DNA from: Rhodobacter sp.
Lineage (GTDB): Bacteria; Pseudomonadota; Alphaproteobacteria; Rhodobacterales; Rhodobacteraceae
Length of the DNA stretch: 64,000 nucleotides
Assembly: GCA_030066215.1 (NCBI GenBank)
Contig: JASJCA010000002.1
Location: forward strand, 1-64,000
Direction: 5' to 3'
The position numbers and the translations under genes are program-made. The notes under the pieces are model-generated. The model did not search any database. It was not told the DNA's origin and saw only the letters and a list, made by a program, of their open reading frames with translations. Below, one piece after another: positions 9,073 through 18,538 of the stretch (positions are counted from its first letter, which is position 1; the number at the start of each line of letters is the position of its first letter).

Positions 9073-10812
9073 CTATTGCGCCCTTTCCAGGTTGTGGATC
9101 ATCTGGTGGGTCGAGTTCCACCAATGCGACGGCTGCGTGTAGGGATCCGCCGCCGTGGGCCAACCCGTCCAATAGGTGGTGTTGAACGGCAAAAGCTTGG
9201 TCGACTGCACCAGCGGGATGAACGGCACCTCGTCGGCGAGGTACTTATACGCATCGGCCACCATGCCGGGCACCGCCGGATCGTCGGGAGCCAGAACGCC
9301 CATCGCGTCGACAATCTCGGTATAGGCGGCGGTTCCGGGCGTGTTCCAACGCGAGGTGTTGTTGAAGCCGGGCGAGCGCTCTCCCACGGGCACCACGTCG
9401 CGGCTGTTGTAACGCGCCATCGAGGTCCACGGCTCGTAGAGCGAGCCGCAGGAGAGCCAGGAATAGGTGAGCTCATAACGGCCGAAGGGCAGCACCTCGC
9501 CCCAGAACACGCCGTTCTCGACCGGGATCGCCTTGGCCTGGATGCCGGCACGGTTCAGTTGCTCGACCACCACGTCGATGGTGCGGGTGTATTCCGTCGA
9601 GGCGGAATTGACGTGGATGTTGGCCGCGAGCGTCTCACCCTCCTTGGCGTAGATCCCGTCGCTTCCCTTGGTCCAACCCTGTGCTTCGATGAGCGCTTGC
9701 GCGGCGCCGACATCGGCATTGGCCGACAGCCCGTAGCCTGCAGCTTTCACCGCGTCGATGAAGGGCGCCATGGCCTCGTATTGCACGAACATCGTCTCCG
9801 ACGTCTGGGTCGTGCCCTCGTAGGCGACGGTCACGATCTGCTCGCGATCGATGAGCAGCGACAGCGCGCGGCGCATCTCGACATTGTCCCAGGGTGCGAC
9901 CGTGGTGTTGATCTCTAACTGCCGCGCACAGACCTCTGGGCGCGAGAACGGCAGGTCCTCGAACCAGGCGATCACATTGGGGTTCTGCACCATGATGCCC
10001 TCGAAGGTGCCCAGGGTGACGTTCTGTGCGGCATCCATCTGGTTTGTCGCCATAAGCTGCGCCCGGCTTTCCTCGCCGCCGCTCTCAAGCCAAATCAGCC
10101 GCTTGGGCTCGGGCAGATCCTTGAAGCCAGTTTTGGCGCCCCACCAATCGTCGTTGCGGTCCCAGATTGCGCGGTTGGTGGCTGACGAGGTGAAGGTATA
10201 GGGCCCGGTGCCGATGGGGCTTGAGAAGGTGAAAGTCGCCGGATCCTGACCCGCCCAAATGTGTTCTGGCATGATCAGCATCGAGCCGAAGATGAGGATG
10301 CCGAAGTTCTCCACCGCAAAGCGCGGGTTGGGCTTTGCGAGTGTGAATTCGACGGTCAGGTCGTCGACCTTGCGCACCGCGTCAACCTGAGCACGCACGT
10401 TGGCTGCCTCGCGGGACGAAATGTCCTCGTTGCTTTCGACAAGATTGACCGTGAACACGACGTCGTCGGCGTTGAAATCCTCGCCGTCAGACCATTCCAC
10501 GCCATCGCGGATCTTAAGGGTCCAGACATCGAAACTGTCGTTCGGCGTGAAGCTCTCGCCAAGCCAGGGGTCAAGTTGGCCCGTGCCGGCGTTCAGGATG
10601 AAGAGCGGCTCCCACATCGCCTGATGCGCACCATGCATTCGCTTGGTGCCGGGCGTGAACCAGTTGAAGTTCTCGGGGTCCTTGATCGTCCGATCCAGGT
10701 CGAAGATGACGGTGTCCTCGCGCGCCACCTCTTGGGCAAAGCCCGGCGCGGCGAATGTGGCCGTCACAGCGGCCAGAATTGCAGGGGCAAGCACCCGCGT
10801 TGACGTGATCAT
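9073..10812 (-). CDS. ABC transporter substrate-binding protein, family 5 (peptide/dipeptide type)
   Basis: 579 residues with a signal peptide (about 26 residues, ending APGFAQ). The mature part has the family-5 layout: an early lobe with LDPWLGESF, then VWTLKIRDGVEWSDG and FNADDVVFTVNLV, the usual signature of OppA/DppA-type binding proteins, which catch peptides, nickel, sugars or opines in the periplasm. GGGAGGAC precedes the ATG. No DppB/C/D/F-type permease or ATPase genes occur nearby, so it is an orphan SBP; it lies 119 bases behind thuA on the same strand and may be read from its own promoter. Confidence 0.88.
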   Translation of the reverse strand: MITSTRVLAPAILAAVTATFAAPGFAQEVAREDTVIFDLDRTIKDPENFNWFTPGTKRMHGAHQAMWEPLFILNAGTGQLDPWLGESFTPNDSFDVWTLKIRDGVEWSDGEDFNADDVVFTVNLVESNEDISSREAANVRAQVDAVRKVDDLTVEFTLAKPNPRFAVENFGILIFGSMLIMPEHIWAGQDPATFTFSSPIGTGPYTFTSSATNRAIWDRNDDWWGAKTGFKDLPEPKRLIWLESGGEESRAQLMATNQMDAAQNVTLGTFEGIMVQNPNVIAWFEDLPFSRPEVCARQLEINTTVAPWDNVEMRRALSLLIDREQIVTVAYEGTTQTSETMFVQYEAMAPFIDAVKAAGYGLSANADVGAAQALIEAQGWTKGSDGIYAKEGETLAANIHVNSASTEYTRTIDVVVEQLNRAGIQAKAIPVENGVFWGEVLPFGRYELTYSWLSCGSLYEPWTSMARYNSRDVVPVGERSPGFNNTSRWNTPGTAAYTEIVDAMGVLAPDDPAVPGMVADAYKYLADEVPFIPLVQSTKLLPFNTTYWTGWPTAADPYTQPSHWWNSTHQMIHNLERAQ

Positions 10813-10931
10813 GTTGTCCTCCCTTGGGTTTTTCTCAAGTGTATCTGATGTTCAATTTTGCGGCGTTCGAGTTCATTGGCCGGAGTATCTTGTACAATTT
10901 CAGTGGGATTTGGCTGGGCTAAGGGCATCCG

Positions 10932-11717
10932 TCACCGGAAGCCTCCTTCGCCCGGTTTGTGCAGCTTCGGTCCTCGTTCTTCGAGGGTCTCGAGCGCCTC
11001 GTGCGTCGGGCGGTTGGGCGCGTCGGTCACGTTCGAAAGCCGCGCGGCGGGGTTGTGGGCCCATTTCACGGCATTCTGTAGAACGCGCTGGATGTTGTGA
11101 TCGTGGTAGGTCGGGTAGGTTTCATGGCCGGGCTGGAAATAGAAGATCTTTCCCGCTCCGCGACGATAGGTGAGGCCTGCGCGGAACACCTCGCCGCCCT
11201 GAAACCAGCCGATGAAGACGGTCTCCAACGGTTCTGGGACATGGAAGGGCTCACCATACATTTCTTCGTGTTCTAGCTCGAAATAGGCCGGCAGGCCGTC
11301 GGCGATCTTGTGGCCGGGCGTGGTGACCCAGAGCCGCTCGCGCTCTCCCGCCTCGCGCCAAGTGAGGCTGCAGGGCGTGCCCATCAAGCGTTTGAAGATC
11401 TTCGAGAAATGGCCCGAATGCAGGACAATCAGTCCCATGCCGGACCAGACATGCTCCGCCACGCGTTCGACCACAGCATCCGCCACCTCGCCATGGGCGG
11501 CATGGCCCCACCAGAGCAGAACATCGGTCTCAGCAAGCCGCGCCTCGGGCAGGCCATGCTCGGGCTGTTGCAGCGTGGCGGTCTTTGCGCTGATAGAGCT
11601 GTCCTGATTCAGTGCGGCAGCGATCGTGCCGTGGATGCCGCGGGGATAGATTCCAGCGACGGTTTCGTTGGTCTGTTCGTGGACATTTTCGCCCCAGACG
11701 ACGGCGCGGATCGGCAT
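10932..11717 (-). CDS. thuA: ThuA-domain protein (sugar utilisation)
   Basis: 261 residues, about the length of Sinorhizobium ThuA, with [10 protein letters not shown] near the start, [24 protein letters not shown] and [17 protein letters not shown], all as I remember for ThuA. ThuA is a glutamine-amidotransferase-like cytoplasmic protein which, with ThuB, is involved in trehalose and related disaccharide breakdown through 3-keto sugars. It ends an operon that begins with an SBP at 17932 and follows the LacI gene by 10 bases. The actual sugar is inferred only from the family. Confidence 0.85.
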   Translation of the reverse strand: MPIRAVVWGENVHEQTNETVAGIYPRGIHGTIAAALNQDSSISAKTATLQQPEHGLPEARLAETDVLLWWGHAAHGEVADAVVERVAEHVWSGMGLIVLHSGHFSKIFKRLMGTPCSLTWREAGERERLWVTTPGHKIADGLPAYFELEHEEMYGEPFHVPEPLETVFIGWFQGGEVFRAGLTYRRGAGKIFYFQPGHETYPTYHDHNIQRVLQNAVKWAHNPAARLSNVTDAPNRPTHEALETLEERGPKLHKPGEGGFR

Positions 11718-11727
11718 GGCGGGTCTC

Positions 11728-12759
11728 CTAGTTCTGGCGCGGGGGCGCGCTGCTTTCGCGGCGTTTGAACTCGGGCGGGATTGCGACCTCGGGCGTGCCG
11801 GTTTCCGAGCCCTCCAGTACCGAAATCAGCATCTTTGCCGCCGCCGCGCCCCAGCGCCGGCGTGGCAAGCGCACCGAGGTCAACTCGGGCGTCATCGCGC
11901 AGGCATAAGGCATGTCGTCATACCCCACGACCGAAATGTCGTCCGGCACTCGCAGCCCAAGCTTCGGAAGCGAGTGCAAGAGCCCGATGGCTATAGCGTC
12001 GTTATGGGCGAAGACGGCAGTGGGGGGCGTCTCCATAGCCGTGATCTGGCGGGCTGCCGCCTGACCGGTTTCAATGCCGAGCGCGCCGCCCAACTGTCCA
12101 TCAGTCGGCACGGTCACCCCGGCCTCGGCCAGCGCCGCGTTAAAGCCGTCATGGCGGCGGCGTATCGAATCGTGCTCCAGCGGGCCGGCCACCTCGGCAA
12201 AAGCTCGATGCCCGAGGTCCAGTAGATGCTCCGCCACCATGCGCCCGCCCAGGTCGTTATCGATCCGCACGGTGGGCGCGTCGATCTCGGTGTTATGGTT
12301 ACACAACACCAGTGGATGGCCGCCAAGAAGATCGGCAATGGTGCCCTGGCCAAGCTCGGCCGGCGTGGCGTCGACGTTCCACAAGAGCCCATCGGCCTTA
12401 TTCGCCGAGAGCATCCCGAAATAATCCTGCTCGCTCTGCGCATCCTGGCTTGTGTCGCCGATCAGCAGGATATAGCCGCGCGACCGGGCGTAATCCTCGA
12501 TCCCCTTAAAAAACTCGGCGTAGAACGCGTTGGTGATGTCCGAGACCAGCACCATCAACGTGCGGCTGAGCCCGGTGCGAAGCTGCACCGCCATCTGGTT
12601 CGAGCGATAGCCCGTCGCCCGCACGACCTTCAGGACGTGGTCGAGGGTCTCTTTCTTGAGGTCCTTCGGCCGCGACAGCGCACGCGACACAGTCGCGACC
12701 GAGACGCCCGCCTCGCGGGCGACATCATGCACGGTGGGGCGTTTGGGTTTGGTCGCCAA
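11728..12759 (-). CDS. LacI-family transcriptional regulator
   Basis: 343 residues. The N-terminal helix-turn-helix and hinge ([20 protein letters not shown], residues about 9-28) are followed by a periplasmic-binding-protein-like sugar sensor domain. It lies inside the transporter operon, 14 bases after the ATPase gene and 10 before thuA. LacI proteins bind palindromes with a central CG; two such sites at 17987-18021, before the first gene of the operon, are the obvious target, so this protein likely represses its own operon until the sugar is present. Confidence 0.92.
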   Translation of the reverse strand: MATKPKRPTVHDVAREAGVSVATVSRALSRPKDLKKETLDHVLKVVRATGYRSNQMAVQLRTGLSRTLMVLVSDITNAFYAEFFKGIEDYARSRGYILLIGDTSQDAQSEQDYFGMLSANKADGLLWNVDATPAELGQGTIADLLGGHPLVLCNHNTEIDAPTVRIDNDLGGRMVAEHLLDLGHRAFAEVAGPLEHDSIRRRHDGFNAALAEAGVTVPTDGQLGGALGIETGQAAARQITAMETPPTAVFAHNDAIAIGLLHSLPKLGLRVPDDISVVGYDDMPYACAMTPELTSVRLPRRRWGAAAAKMLISVLEGSETGTPEVAIPPEFKRRESSAPPRQN

Positions 12760-12773
12760 GGTCTTCTCCTGCG

Positions 12774-13775
12774 TCAGCCCACCGGGCGCCCGGCGCTGTC
12801 GAAGCGGTGGACCTTGGAGAGATCGGCGCCCAGCCCCACGGTCTGCCCGACCTCGTAATCGTGCTGACCCTCGAGCGAGATTGTCACCGGGCCCACGTCC
12901 GGCACGCGGGCGTAGACGATGGTGTTGTGGCCCAGGCGCTCGACCAGGGTGATCTGGCCCTGCCAGTGCGGCGCGTCGGTGACGATGTCGAAGTGCTCGG
13001 GCCGGATACCGATGGTGACGGCCTGGTATTCCGACGCCGCGGGCCCAGTGATCAGGTTCATCTTGGGCGAGCCGATGAAGCTGGCGACGAATTCGGTGGC
13101 GGGCGAATTGTAAAGCTCCATTGGCGTGCCGACCTGTTCGATCCGCCCCGCATTCAGAATCACGATGCGGTCGGCCATGGTCATCGCCTCGACCTGATCG
13201 TGGGTGACGTAGATCATCGTGGTCTTGAGGCGCTGGTGCAACTCGCCGATCTCGACGCGGGTTTCGGTGCGCAGGGCGGCGTCGAGGTTCGACAGCGGCT
13301 CATCGAGCAGGAAGACCTGTGGATTGCGCACGATGGCGCGGCCGATGGCGACGCGCTGGCGCTGGCCCCCCGAGAGCTGGCCGGGTTTGCGGTCCAAGAG
13401 CGCCTCGAGCTTCAGGGTGCGGGCGGCCTCTTCGACCTTTTCCCGGATTTCCGGCTTGGGGCGGCGTTCGAGGCTCAGGCTGAAGCCCATGTTCTCGGCC
13501 ACGGTCATCTGCGGGTAAAGAGCGTAGGATTGGAACACCATCGCGATATTGCGTTGCTTCGGGCTGAGTTTTTTGCTGGGCTGGCCGCCGATGAAAAGTT
13601 CGCCGCCGGTGATGTCGTCGAGCCCGGCAATCAGGCGCAGAAGCGTGGACTTGCCGCAGCCCGAGGGCCCGACGAAGACGACAAACTCGCCGTCGTCGAT
13701 TTTGAGATTGATGTCGTGCAGGACCTTGGTGGCCCCGTAGGATTTTTGTATGTTCTGCAATTCCAGATCGGCCAT
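12774..13775 (-). CDS. Sugar ABC transporter ATP-binding protein (MalK/UgpC type)
   Basis: 333 residues. Walker A GPSGCGKST (about 38-46), ABC signature LSGGQRQR, Walker B VFLLDEPLSNLD and the His-loop YVTHDQVEAMTMADR are all intact. The C-terminal TOBE region (from about 235) is typical of carbohydrate importers of the CUT1 class. It powers the two permeases at 14828-16543 and should sit on the cytoplasmic face of the membrane. It is 12 bases after the dehydrogenase gene in the same operon. Confidence 0.92.
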   Translation of the reverse strand: MADLELQNIQKSYGATKVLHDINLKIDDGEFVVFVGPSGCGKSTLLRLIAGLDDITGGELFIGGQPSKKLSPKQRNIAMVFQSYALYPQMTVAENMGFSLSLERRPKPEIREKVEEAARTLKLEALLDRKPGQLSGGQRQRVAIGRAIVRNPQVFLLDEPLSNLDAALRTETRVEIGELHQRLKTTMIYVTHDQVEAMTMADRIVILNAGRIEQVGTPMELYNSPATEFVASFIGSPKMNLITGPAASEYQAVTIGIRPEHFDIVTDAPHWQGQITLVERLGHNTIVYARVPDVGPVTISLEGQHDYEVGQTVGLGADLSKVHRFDSAGRPVG

Positions 13776-13787
13776 GGGCGCGGTCCT

Positions 13788-14831
13788 TCAGGCGGTGGCT
13801 TTGGCGCGCATGGCGGGCGCGCCGAGGATATGAGCGATGCGGGCGGGGTCGGCGGATTGCAAATGGCGCTCCGGTCGGCCGGCGAGCACGGCTTCGATGT
13901 CGTGCACGATCATCCGCCCGATGGGATGCCGGCCGCCGGGAACGGCGGCGGCGCGGTGGGGAGAAAGGATGACATTGGGGGTCGAGCGGATCGGCGCGTC
14001 GGCGGGCAGCGGCTCTTCGGGGAAGACGTCGATGGCGAGGCGGATGCGGCCTTCGTTGGCGGCGGCGACCAGGACGGGGAAGTCCACGAGATGCGAGCGG
14101 CTGATGACGACGACCAGGGTGCCGGGTTGCATGCGTTCGATCTGGCGCCGGCCGACGAGCTGCCAGTTTTCGTCTGTCGGGGCAGCGGCGATGACGATGC
14201 AGCGGCAGGAGGCGGCGAGGTCATCGAGGTTGCGTTGAGCGATGCCGTCGGCGGCCAGTGTGTCGGCATCGAGCCAGGGGTCGTAGGCGCTGATTTGGGG
14301 TCGGAAGGGCGCCAGCAAGCGGCAGCATTCCCGCGCGATGGCGCCGAAGCCGACGAAGCCGATCGACTGGTCGTACATGGTGAAGTCGCTGGCGACCTCG
14401 TCCGACAGCCAATGCTCGCGGCCCGCGCGGAACGCTTCATGTTCCTGTACCAACCCGCGGCCCCCGGCGAGGATCATCGCCACGGTCATTTCGGCCACCG
14501 AATACTGGAACCCCGGCGCGCAGCTCAGCACCTCAATGCCGCGGTCGAAACAGGCGCCGTAGTCGAGCCCCTCCTGAAACGTGCCGGAGACCTCGATCAC
14601 GGCCTTGAGCTGCTTGGACCGCGCAACTTCGGTGGCGTCCAGTTTCGGCTTCGCGGCGACCAGGAAGTCCATACCTTCGATCTCTGCCTCGAAAAGATTC
14701 CGCGGCATCGGCTGATCCACGGCCCCGATGATGTCGCACAGCTCGGACAAACGAGCGAAACTGACCTCGTCGAATAGCTCGTCCACCCGCCGGAAATGCT
14801 GGTCCATCACCAGTGTCGGCTTGGCCGTCAT
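13788..14831 (-). CDS. D-isomer 2-hydroxyacid dehydrogenase family protein
   Basis: 347 residues from the ATG at 14831, which overlaps the permease stop by four bases; the open frame upstream of it only shadows the permease gene. The NAD-binding turn GFVGFGAIA (about 180) and the catalytic triad Arg in ISRSHLVD, Glu in DVFPEEPLP and His in LSPHRAAAVPGG are present. Such enzymes reduce 2-keto acids or oxidise hydroxyacids in the cytoplasm. Its place inside a ThuA-type sugar-uptake operon suggests action on an acid derived from the imported compound, but the substrate is unknown. Confidence 0.87.
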   Translation of the reverse strand: MTAKPTLVMDQHFRRVDELFDEVSFARLSELCDIIGAVDQPMPRNLFEAEIEGMDFLVAAKPKLDATEVARSKQLKAVIEVSGTFQEGLDYGACFDRGIEVLSCAPGFQYSVAEMTVAMILAGGRGLVQEHEAFRAGREHWLSDEVASDFTMYDQSIGFVGFGAIARECCRLLAPFRPQISAYDPWLDADTLAADGIAQRNLDDLAASCRCIVIAAAPTDENWQLVGRRQIERMQPGTLVVVISRSHLVDFPVLVAAANEGRIRLAIDVFPEEPLPADAPIRSTPNVILSPHRAAAVPGGRHPIGRMIVHDIEAVLAGRPERHLQSADPARIAHILGAPAMRAKATA

Positions 14832-15640
14832 TTCACCGCCCCCGCCGTCATGCCGCGCACGAAATGGCGCTGGAAGAACAGGAAGAGCAGAATGACCGGG
14901 ATCGCCATGATCACGGCGCCTGCAGAGATCCCGGCGACGTCCCGGGTCTGCACGCCCTGAAAGTTCAAGAGCCCCACCGACAGCGTGCGCATCCCGTCGC
15001 GCGGCAGCAGGACCAGGCGTAACAAGAGATCGTTCCAGCTCCACATGAACTCCAAAAGCCCGGTCGTGATGATCGCCGGGATCGAGATCGGCATCACCAC
15101 GCGGCGGTAGATTTGCAGCTCGGTCGCCCCATCGACCCGCGCGGCCTCGTGCAGCGCTTTCGGGATCGAGACGAAATAGGACGAGAACATGAAGACGAAG
15201 ACCGGCATCGCCAGCGCCAGGTCGGCGAAGATCACGCCGAGATGGGTGTTTATCAGGCCGAGCGACCGGACGGTTGTATAAAGCGGCAGGATGATCGCCG
15301 TGACCGGGATCATCAGCCCGACGACGAAGAGCACCTGCAGCGCCAGCTTGCCGCGGAAGCTCATGAATACCATGGCATAGGCTGTCATCGAGGCCAGCAC
15401 GATCATCACGATCGCATCCACGGTCGAGATCAGCACCGTGTTGAGGAAATACCGGCGGAACCCGCCATCGGTCCAAACGCGGCCAAAGTTTTCGAAGGTG
15501 ATCGCGGTGGGGGGCGTCCAGGCCGGGCGGATCAGCTCTTCGGGCGGTTTCAAGGCTGTGAAGAGCGTCATCGCCGAGGGCGCCGTCATCAGAAATGCGA
15601 TGAGGGCGAGGACGCCGAAGACGAGATAGCGCGCGGCCAT
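14828..15640 (-). CDS. Sugar ABC transporter permease (MalG type)
   Basis: 270 residues with about six membrane segments. The cytoplasmic coupling loop EAARVDGATELQIYRRVVMP (EAA motif) contacts the ATPase. The start at 15640 abuts the stop of the preceding permease at 15641, and its own stop overlaps the dehydrogenase start, which indicates tight coupling. Together with the MalF-type partner it forms the inner-membrane channel of a CUT1 importer. Confidence 0.92.
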   Translation of the reverse strand: MAARYLVFGVLALIAFLMTAPSAMTLFTALKPPEELIRPAWTPPTAITFENFGRVWTDGGFRRYFLNTVLISTVDAIVMIVLASMTAYAMVFMSFRGKLALQVLFVVGLMIPVTAIILPLYTTVRSLGLINTHLGVIFADLALAMPVFVFMFSSYFVSIPKALHEAARVDGATELQIYRRVVMPISIPAIITTGLLEFMWSWNDLLLRLVLLPRDGMRTLSVGLLNFQGVQTRDVAGISAGAVIMAIPVILLFLFFQRHFVRGMTAGAVK

Positions 15641-16543
15641 TCAGCGATCCTCCGGCCTTGTCTGTAGCCGCAGGTAGATCAGCGTCGCGAGGCTGACGAT
15701 GACCAGCAGCGCAACGCCGATGGCCGAGCCATAGCCATACTGGTTCTCTAGAGCGCCACGTTTGTACATGTAGGTCGAGAGGATTTCCGAGAACCGGATC
15801 GGCCCGCCTTTCGTGGTGGCCCAGATCAGGTCGAAGGCCTTGAAGGCCGTCGTCAGCGTCAGGATGAAGACCACCGCGGTGACCGGGCGCAGGGCCGGGA
15901 CCGTCACGTAGCGGAAGGCCTGCAAGGTCGTTGCCCCGTCGATCTTGGCCGCGTCATAGAGGTCCTCGTCGACCGATTGCAACCCGGCGAGGAAGATGAT
16001 GACGCTGAGCCCAATGGTCGACCAGCTATGGGCGAAGGCGAGCGCGAAGAGCACCACGTCCGGGTCGCCGAGCCAGGGCCGCGTTAGCGCATCAAGGCCG
16101 ATCCCCGACAGCGTCTCGTTGATCACGCCCTTGGGCTGCAGCATCCAGCGCCAGATCGTGGCGACCGCCATGGGCGAGATCACCACCGGCAGCACGATCA
16201 GCGTCTGCAGGATCAGCCGAGCGCGCCAGACCCGGCTGAGCAAGGCTGCGATGACAAGGCCCAGACCAACATTGATCACCACGATCACCGCCGACCAGAC
16301 GAAGGTGTTCTGGAACGCCTCCCAGAAGATCCGGTCCGAGAACATCTTGGTGTAGTTGTCGAACCCGACCCAGGTCTTGTCCGGGCTGATCCCGTTCCAC
16401 TTGGTCATCGAAAAGCCGATCACCGAGAGCGTCGGGTAGATCGCGAAATAGAGGTAGATCGCCAGCGTCGGGATCAGGAACAGCGACAGCGGGCCAAAGC
16501 GGGACGCGGCGGCGCGCAGGCGGTCCATCAGGGTGTCATCCAT
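15641..16543 (-). CDS. Sugar ABC transporter permease (MalF/UgpA type)
   Basis: 300 residues, about six membrane segments, with the EAA-type loop DAAKIDGATTLQAFRYVTVP near residue 200. It is the partner of the MalG-type permease that follows with no gap. It comes 78 bases after the SBP gene; that gap contains a short stem (16591-16607) that may help keep the SBP message more abundant than the rest. Confidence 0.92.
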   Translation of the reverse strand: MDDTLMDRLRAAASRFGPLSLFLIPTLAIYLYFAIYPTLSVIGFSMTKWNGISPDKTWVGFDNYTKMFSDRIFWEAFQNTFVWSAVIVVINVGLGLVIAALLSRVWRARLILQTLIVLPVVISPMAVATIWRWMLQPKGVINETLSGIGLDALTRPWLGDPDVVLFALAFAHSWSTIGLSVIIFLAGLQSVDEDLYDAAKIDGATTLQAFRYVTVPALRPVTAVVFILTLTTAFKAFDLIWATTKGGPIRFSEILSTYMYKRGALENQYGYGSAIGVALLVIVSLATLIYLRLQTRPEDR

Positions 16544-16621
16544 GGTCCCGTGACCTTTTCAAGGGCTCGGAGGTCAAGGAGGGGAACCGGGGCGCCAGAG
16601 TTGCGCCACAGCCAGGGCGTG

Positions 16622-17932
16622 TTAATGCGCCGAAAGGCCTCCGGGCGCCAGAATGGTGCCTTCGTCCTTAGCGATCTGCCACTGGGTCTGCAGTTCGGCA
16701 GTGAATTCCTCGGGGGTCATCACGTTCAGCAAGAGCGCCTGCAGCCCGTCGTAGGAGGCCGTCGTCAGGTTGCCCGGCGTGATCGTGTCGAGGAAGGCCG
16801 GGATCGTGCCGTTGCCCCGGTATTGATCCGCACTGGCGCCGATGTCCTGGTTCAACTGCGGCACATCCGCCAGGGACAAAGCGGCATCAAGCGGTCCCAC
16901 CGGCACGGTGCCGCCAGTGAGCAGCGTCGCGCGGCCCTGATCGGTGAAGAACAGCCGGTTGAGGAACGCCACGGCGGCGTCCTTCACCTCGGAATTCACC
17001 CGGATATACATGCCGCTGCCGATCGACTCGGTGGGGTAGATTTTCTGGCCATCCTCGAAGGGCGGCACTTGGAAGACGCCGTAGTCGCTCGCGCGGTCTC
17101 CGATCGCTTCGAGCCCGCCCGGGATGATCCAGGGACCCGTGTAGGTCATCGGGATGTTGCCGGCCCAGAACTCGTCCATCAGTTCGGCATAGCCCACCGC
17201 CACCGGGTTCGGGCCGAACCAGCCGTCGCTGCCCATCTGCTTTAGCCGCGCGCTGGCCGCCACAAAGGGTGCATCCGACCAGGCGCCGTCGCCGAACATC
17301 ACCTCATTGATGCCGTCGGGGCCGGCATAGCGGCCGAACATCATCGATTGCCAATGCGACACCGGCCACTTATCCGCCGCCGCCAGCCCAATGGGCGTGT
17401 CGTAACCCGCATCCATCAGCGTCTTCACCGCCGCGCTCATGTCCGCCCAGGTCTCAGGGACCGAGAGGCCGTTCTCGTCGAAGATCTTCTTGTTGTAGAA
17501 CATCGCCGTGGTCTCGACCTCGTTGCCCACGGCCCACAGCTTGCCGCCGCTCGAGGTCTGGTTGATCACCCCATCCGGGATCGTGGCGCCCCAGTTGTTG
17601 GCCATGAAATAGGGCGTCAGATCGGCCACCAGGCCGCCGTCGATGATCGCAGCGGGCTGACCCGGGCCAGTACCGAACATGAAGAGATCTGGCCCTTCGC
17701 CAGACGACAGTGCCGGCAAGAGCGCGGGGTTGAACAGGTCCGAAGGCGTCTTGACGATCTCGATCTTGATATCCTGGTTCTCAGCGTTGAACTGCTCGGC
17801 GATCGTGTCATAGACGGTCGCCTGGCCCGGCTCTCCTCCGACCCAGACCACAACCTCCGTCTGCGCCTGAGCCGGCCACGCCAAGGTCATGGCCAGCGAG
17901 GCCACCACGGCGCCTTTGGTGACAAAGTGCAT
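16622..17932 (-). CDS. Extracellular sugar-binding protein, family 1
   Basis: 436 residues from the ATG at 17932, which has GGGAGG before it; the longer frame to 17986 runs into the operator and is rejected. A signal peptide of about 24 residues ends WPAQAQ. The mature protein begins TEVVVWVGGEPGQA and has the family-1 solute-binding layout used for mono- and oligosaccharides. It is the first gene of the ThuA-type operon and lies 55 bases downstream of two LacI-type operators. Confidence 0.9.
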   Translation of the reverse strand: MHFVTKGAVVASLAMTLAWPAQAQTEVVVWVGGEPGQATVYDTIAEQFNAENQDIKIEIVKTPSDLFNPALLPALSSGEGPDLFMFGTGPGQPAAIIDGGLVADLTPYFMANNWGATIPDGVINQTSSGGKLWAVGNEVETTAMFYNKKIFDENGLSVPETWADMSAAVKTLMDAGYDTPIGLAAADKWPVSHWQSMMFGRYAGPDGINEVMFGDGAWSDAPFVAASARLKQMGSDGWFGPNPVAVGYAELMDEFWAGNIPMTYTGPWIIPGGLEAIGDRASDYGVFQVPPFEDGQKIYPTESIGSGMYIRVNSEVKDAAVAFLNRLFFTDQGRATLLTGGTVPVGPLDAALSLADVPQLNQDIGASADQYRGNGTIPAFLDTITPGNLTTASYDGLQALLLNVMTPEEFTAELQTQWQIAKDEGTILAPGGLSAH

Positions 17933-18538
17933 GAATTCCTCCCGTGCGTTTTCCAGACCGCCATTTCGAATCGCGGTAACGGCCACTGTAATCGTTTACA
18001 AAATCTCTGTAAACGATTACAGGTTCGAAATGGAGATCTTTCCCGATCCCACCCGGCTCTCCTCGAGCGTCGAGTATTGCCGGGTTGATTTCAGGAATAC
18101 GTCAAGTATGCAGTGCTTCTGATAAAGGGCTCTGGGGCGCCGTCCCTGGCTTCCGGTCCCTGGCTCACCTCCCAGACTTCGAATGGCTGCACCTAGCACT
18201 AGCCGTAGGATTCTGCGGCGAGAGCGCAGGTAGGGGTTTGTCGGGTTCCGCGTCGCGTCGAGGGCCATGCCCCCCAAAAGCGAAAGTCTGCGTTCCACGT
18301 GTCGATGATCAAATTAGCAAAGGCGTAGCACAATTGGGCTTCGACCAAATGATATCAGGGGCGTATCCCACCGTGACGCGCACTGAAAATCCATACCGAC
18401 GCGCGCCAAATCATTCCCAGTTATGAACCTCGATTCAATCCGGCGCGCGCTTCATGGCGGTTTGGCTACAAAGCCTGTAAATGCTTGCGGTGGACTTCAG
18501 GCCAGGCGCGGCCACTCTCGCAAACGAATAGGGCTCTG
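17933..18538. other. 606-base divergent control region
   Basis: Separates the minus-strand sugar operon from the plus-strand MDR gene. It holds the two operators at 17987-18021. The remaining bases, 18022-18538, show no convincing gene: frames on both strands lack motifs and ribosome-binding sites. Confidence 0.5.
17987..18021. promoter_or_regulatory. Pair of LacI-type operators
   Basis: TGTAATCGTTTACA at 17987-18000 and TGTAAACGATTACA at 18008-18021. The second is the exact reverse complement of the first. Each is an imperfect palindrome around CG, the usual LacI-family pattern. Starts are 21 bases apart, about two helical turns, so both lie on the same face of the DNA. They end 55 bases before the SBP gene, whose operon encodes a LacI protein. 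Confidence 0.8.

Noticed and set aside
12807-14777. Plus-strand open frame of 656 codons
   Set aside because: Antisense to the ATPase and dehydrogenase genes, which have clear motifs.
13788-15476. Long minus-strand frame taken as one gene
   Set aside because: Its upstream half overlaps a clear permease in another frame; the true dehydrogenase starts at 14831.
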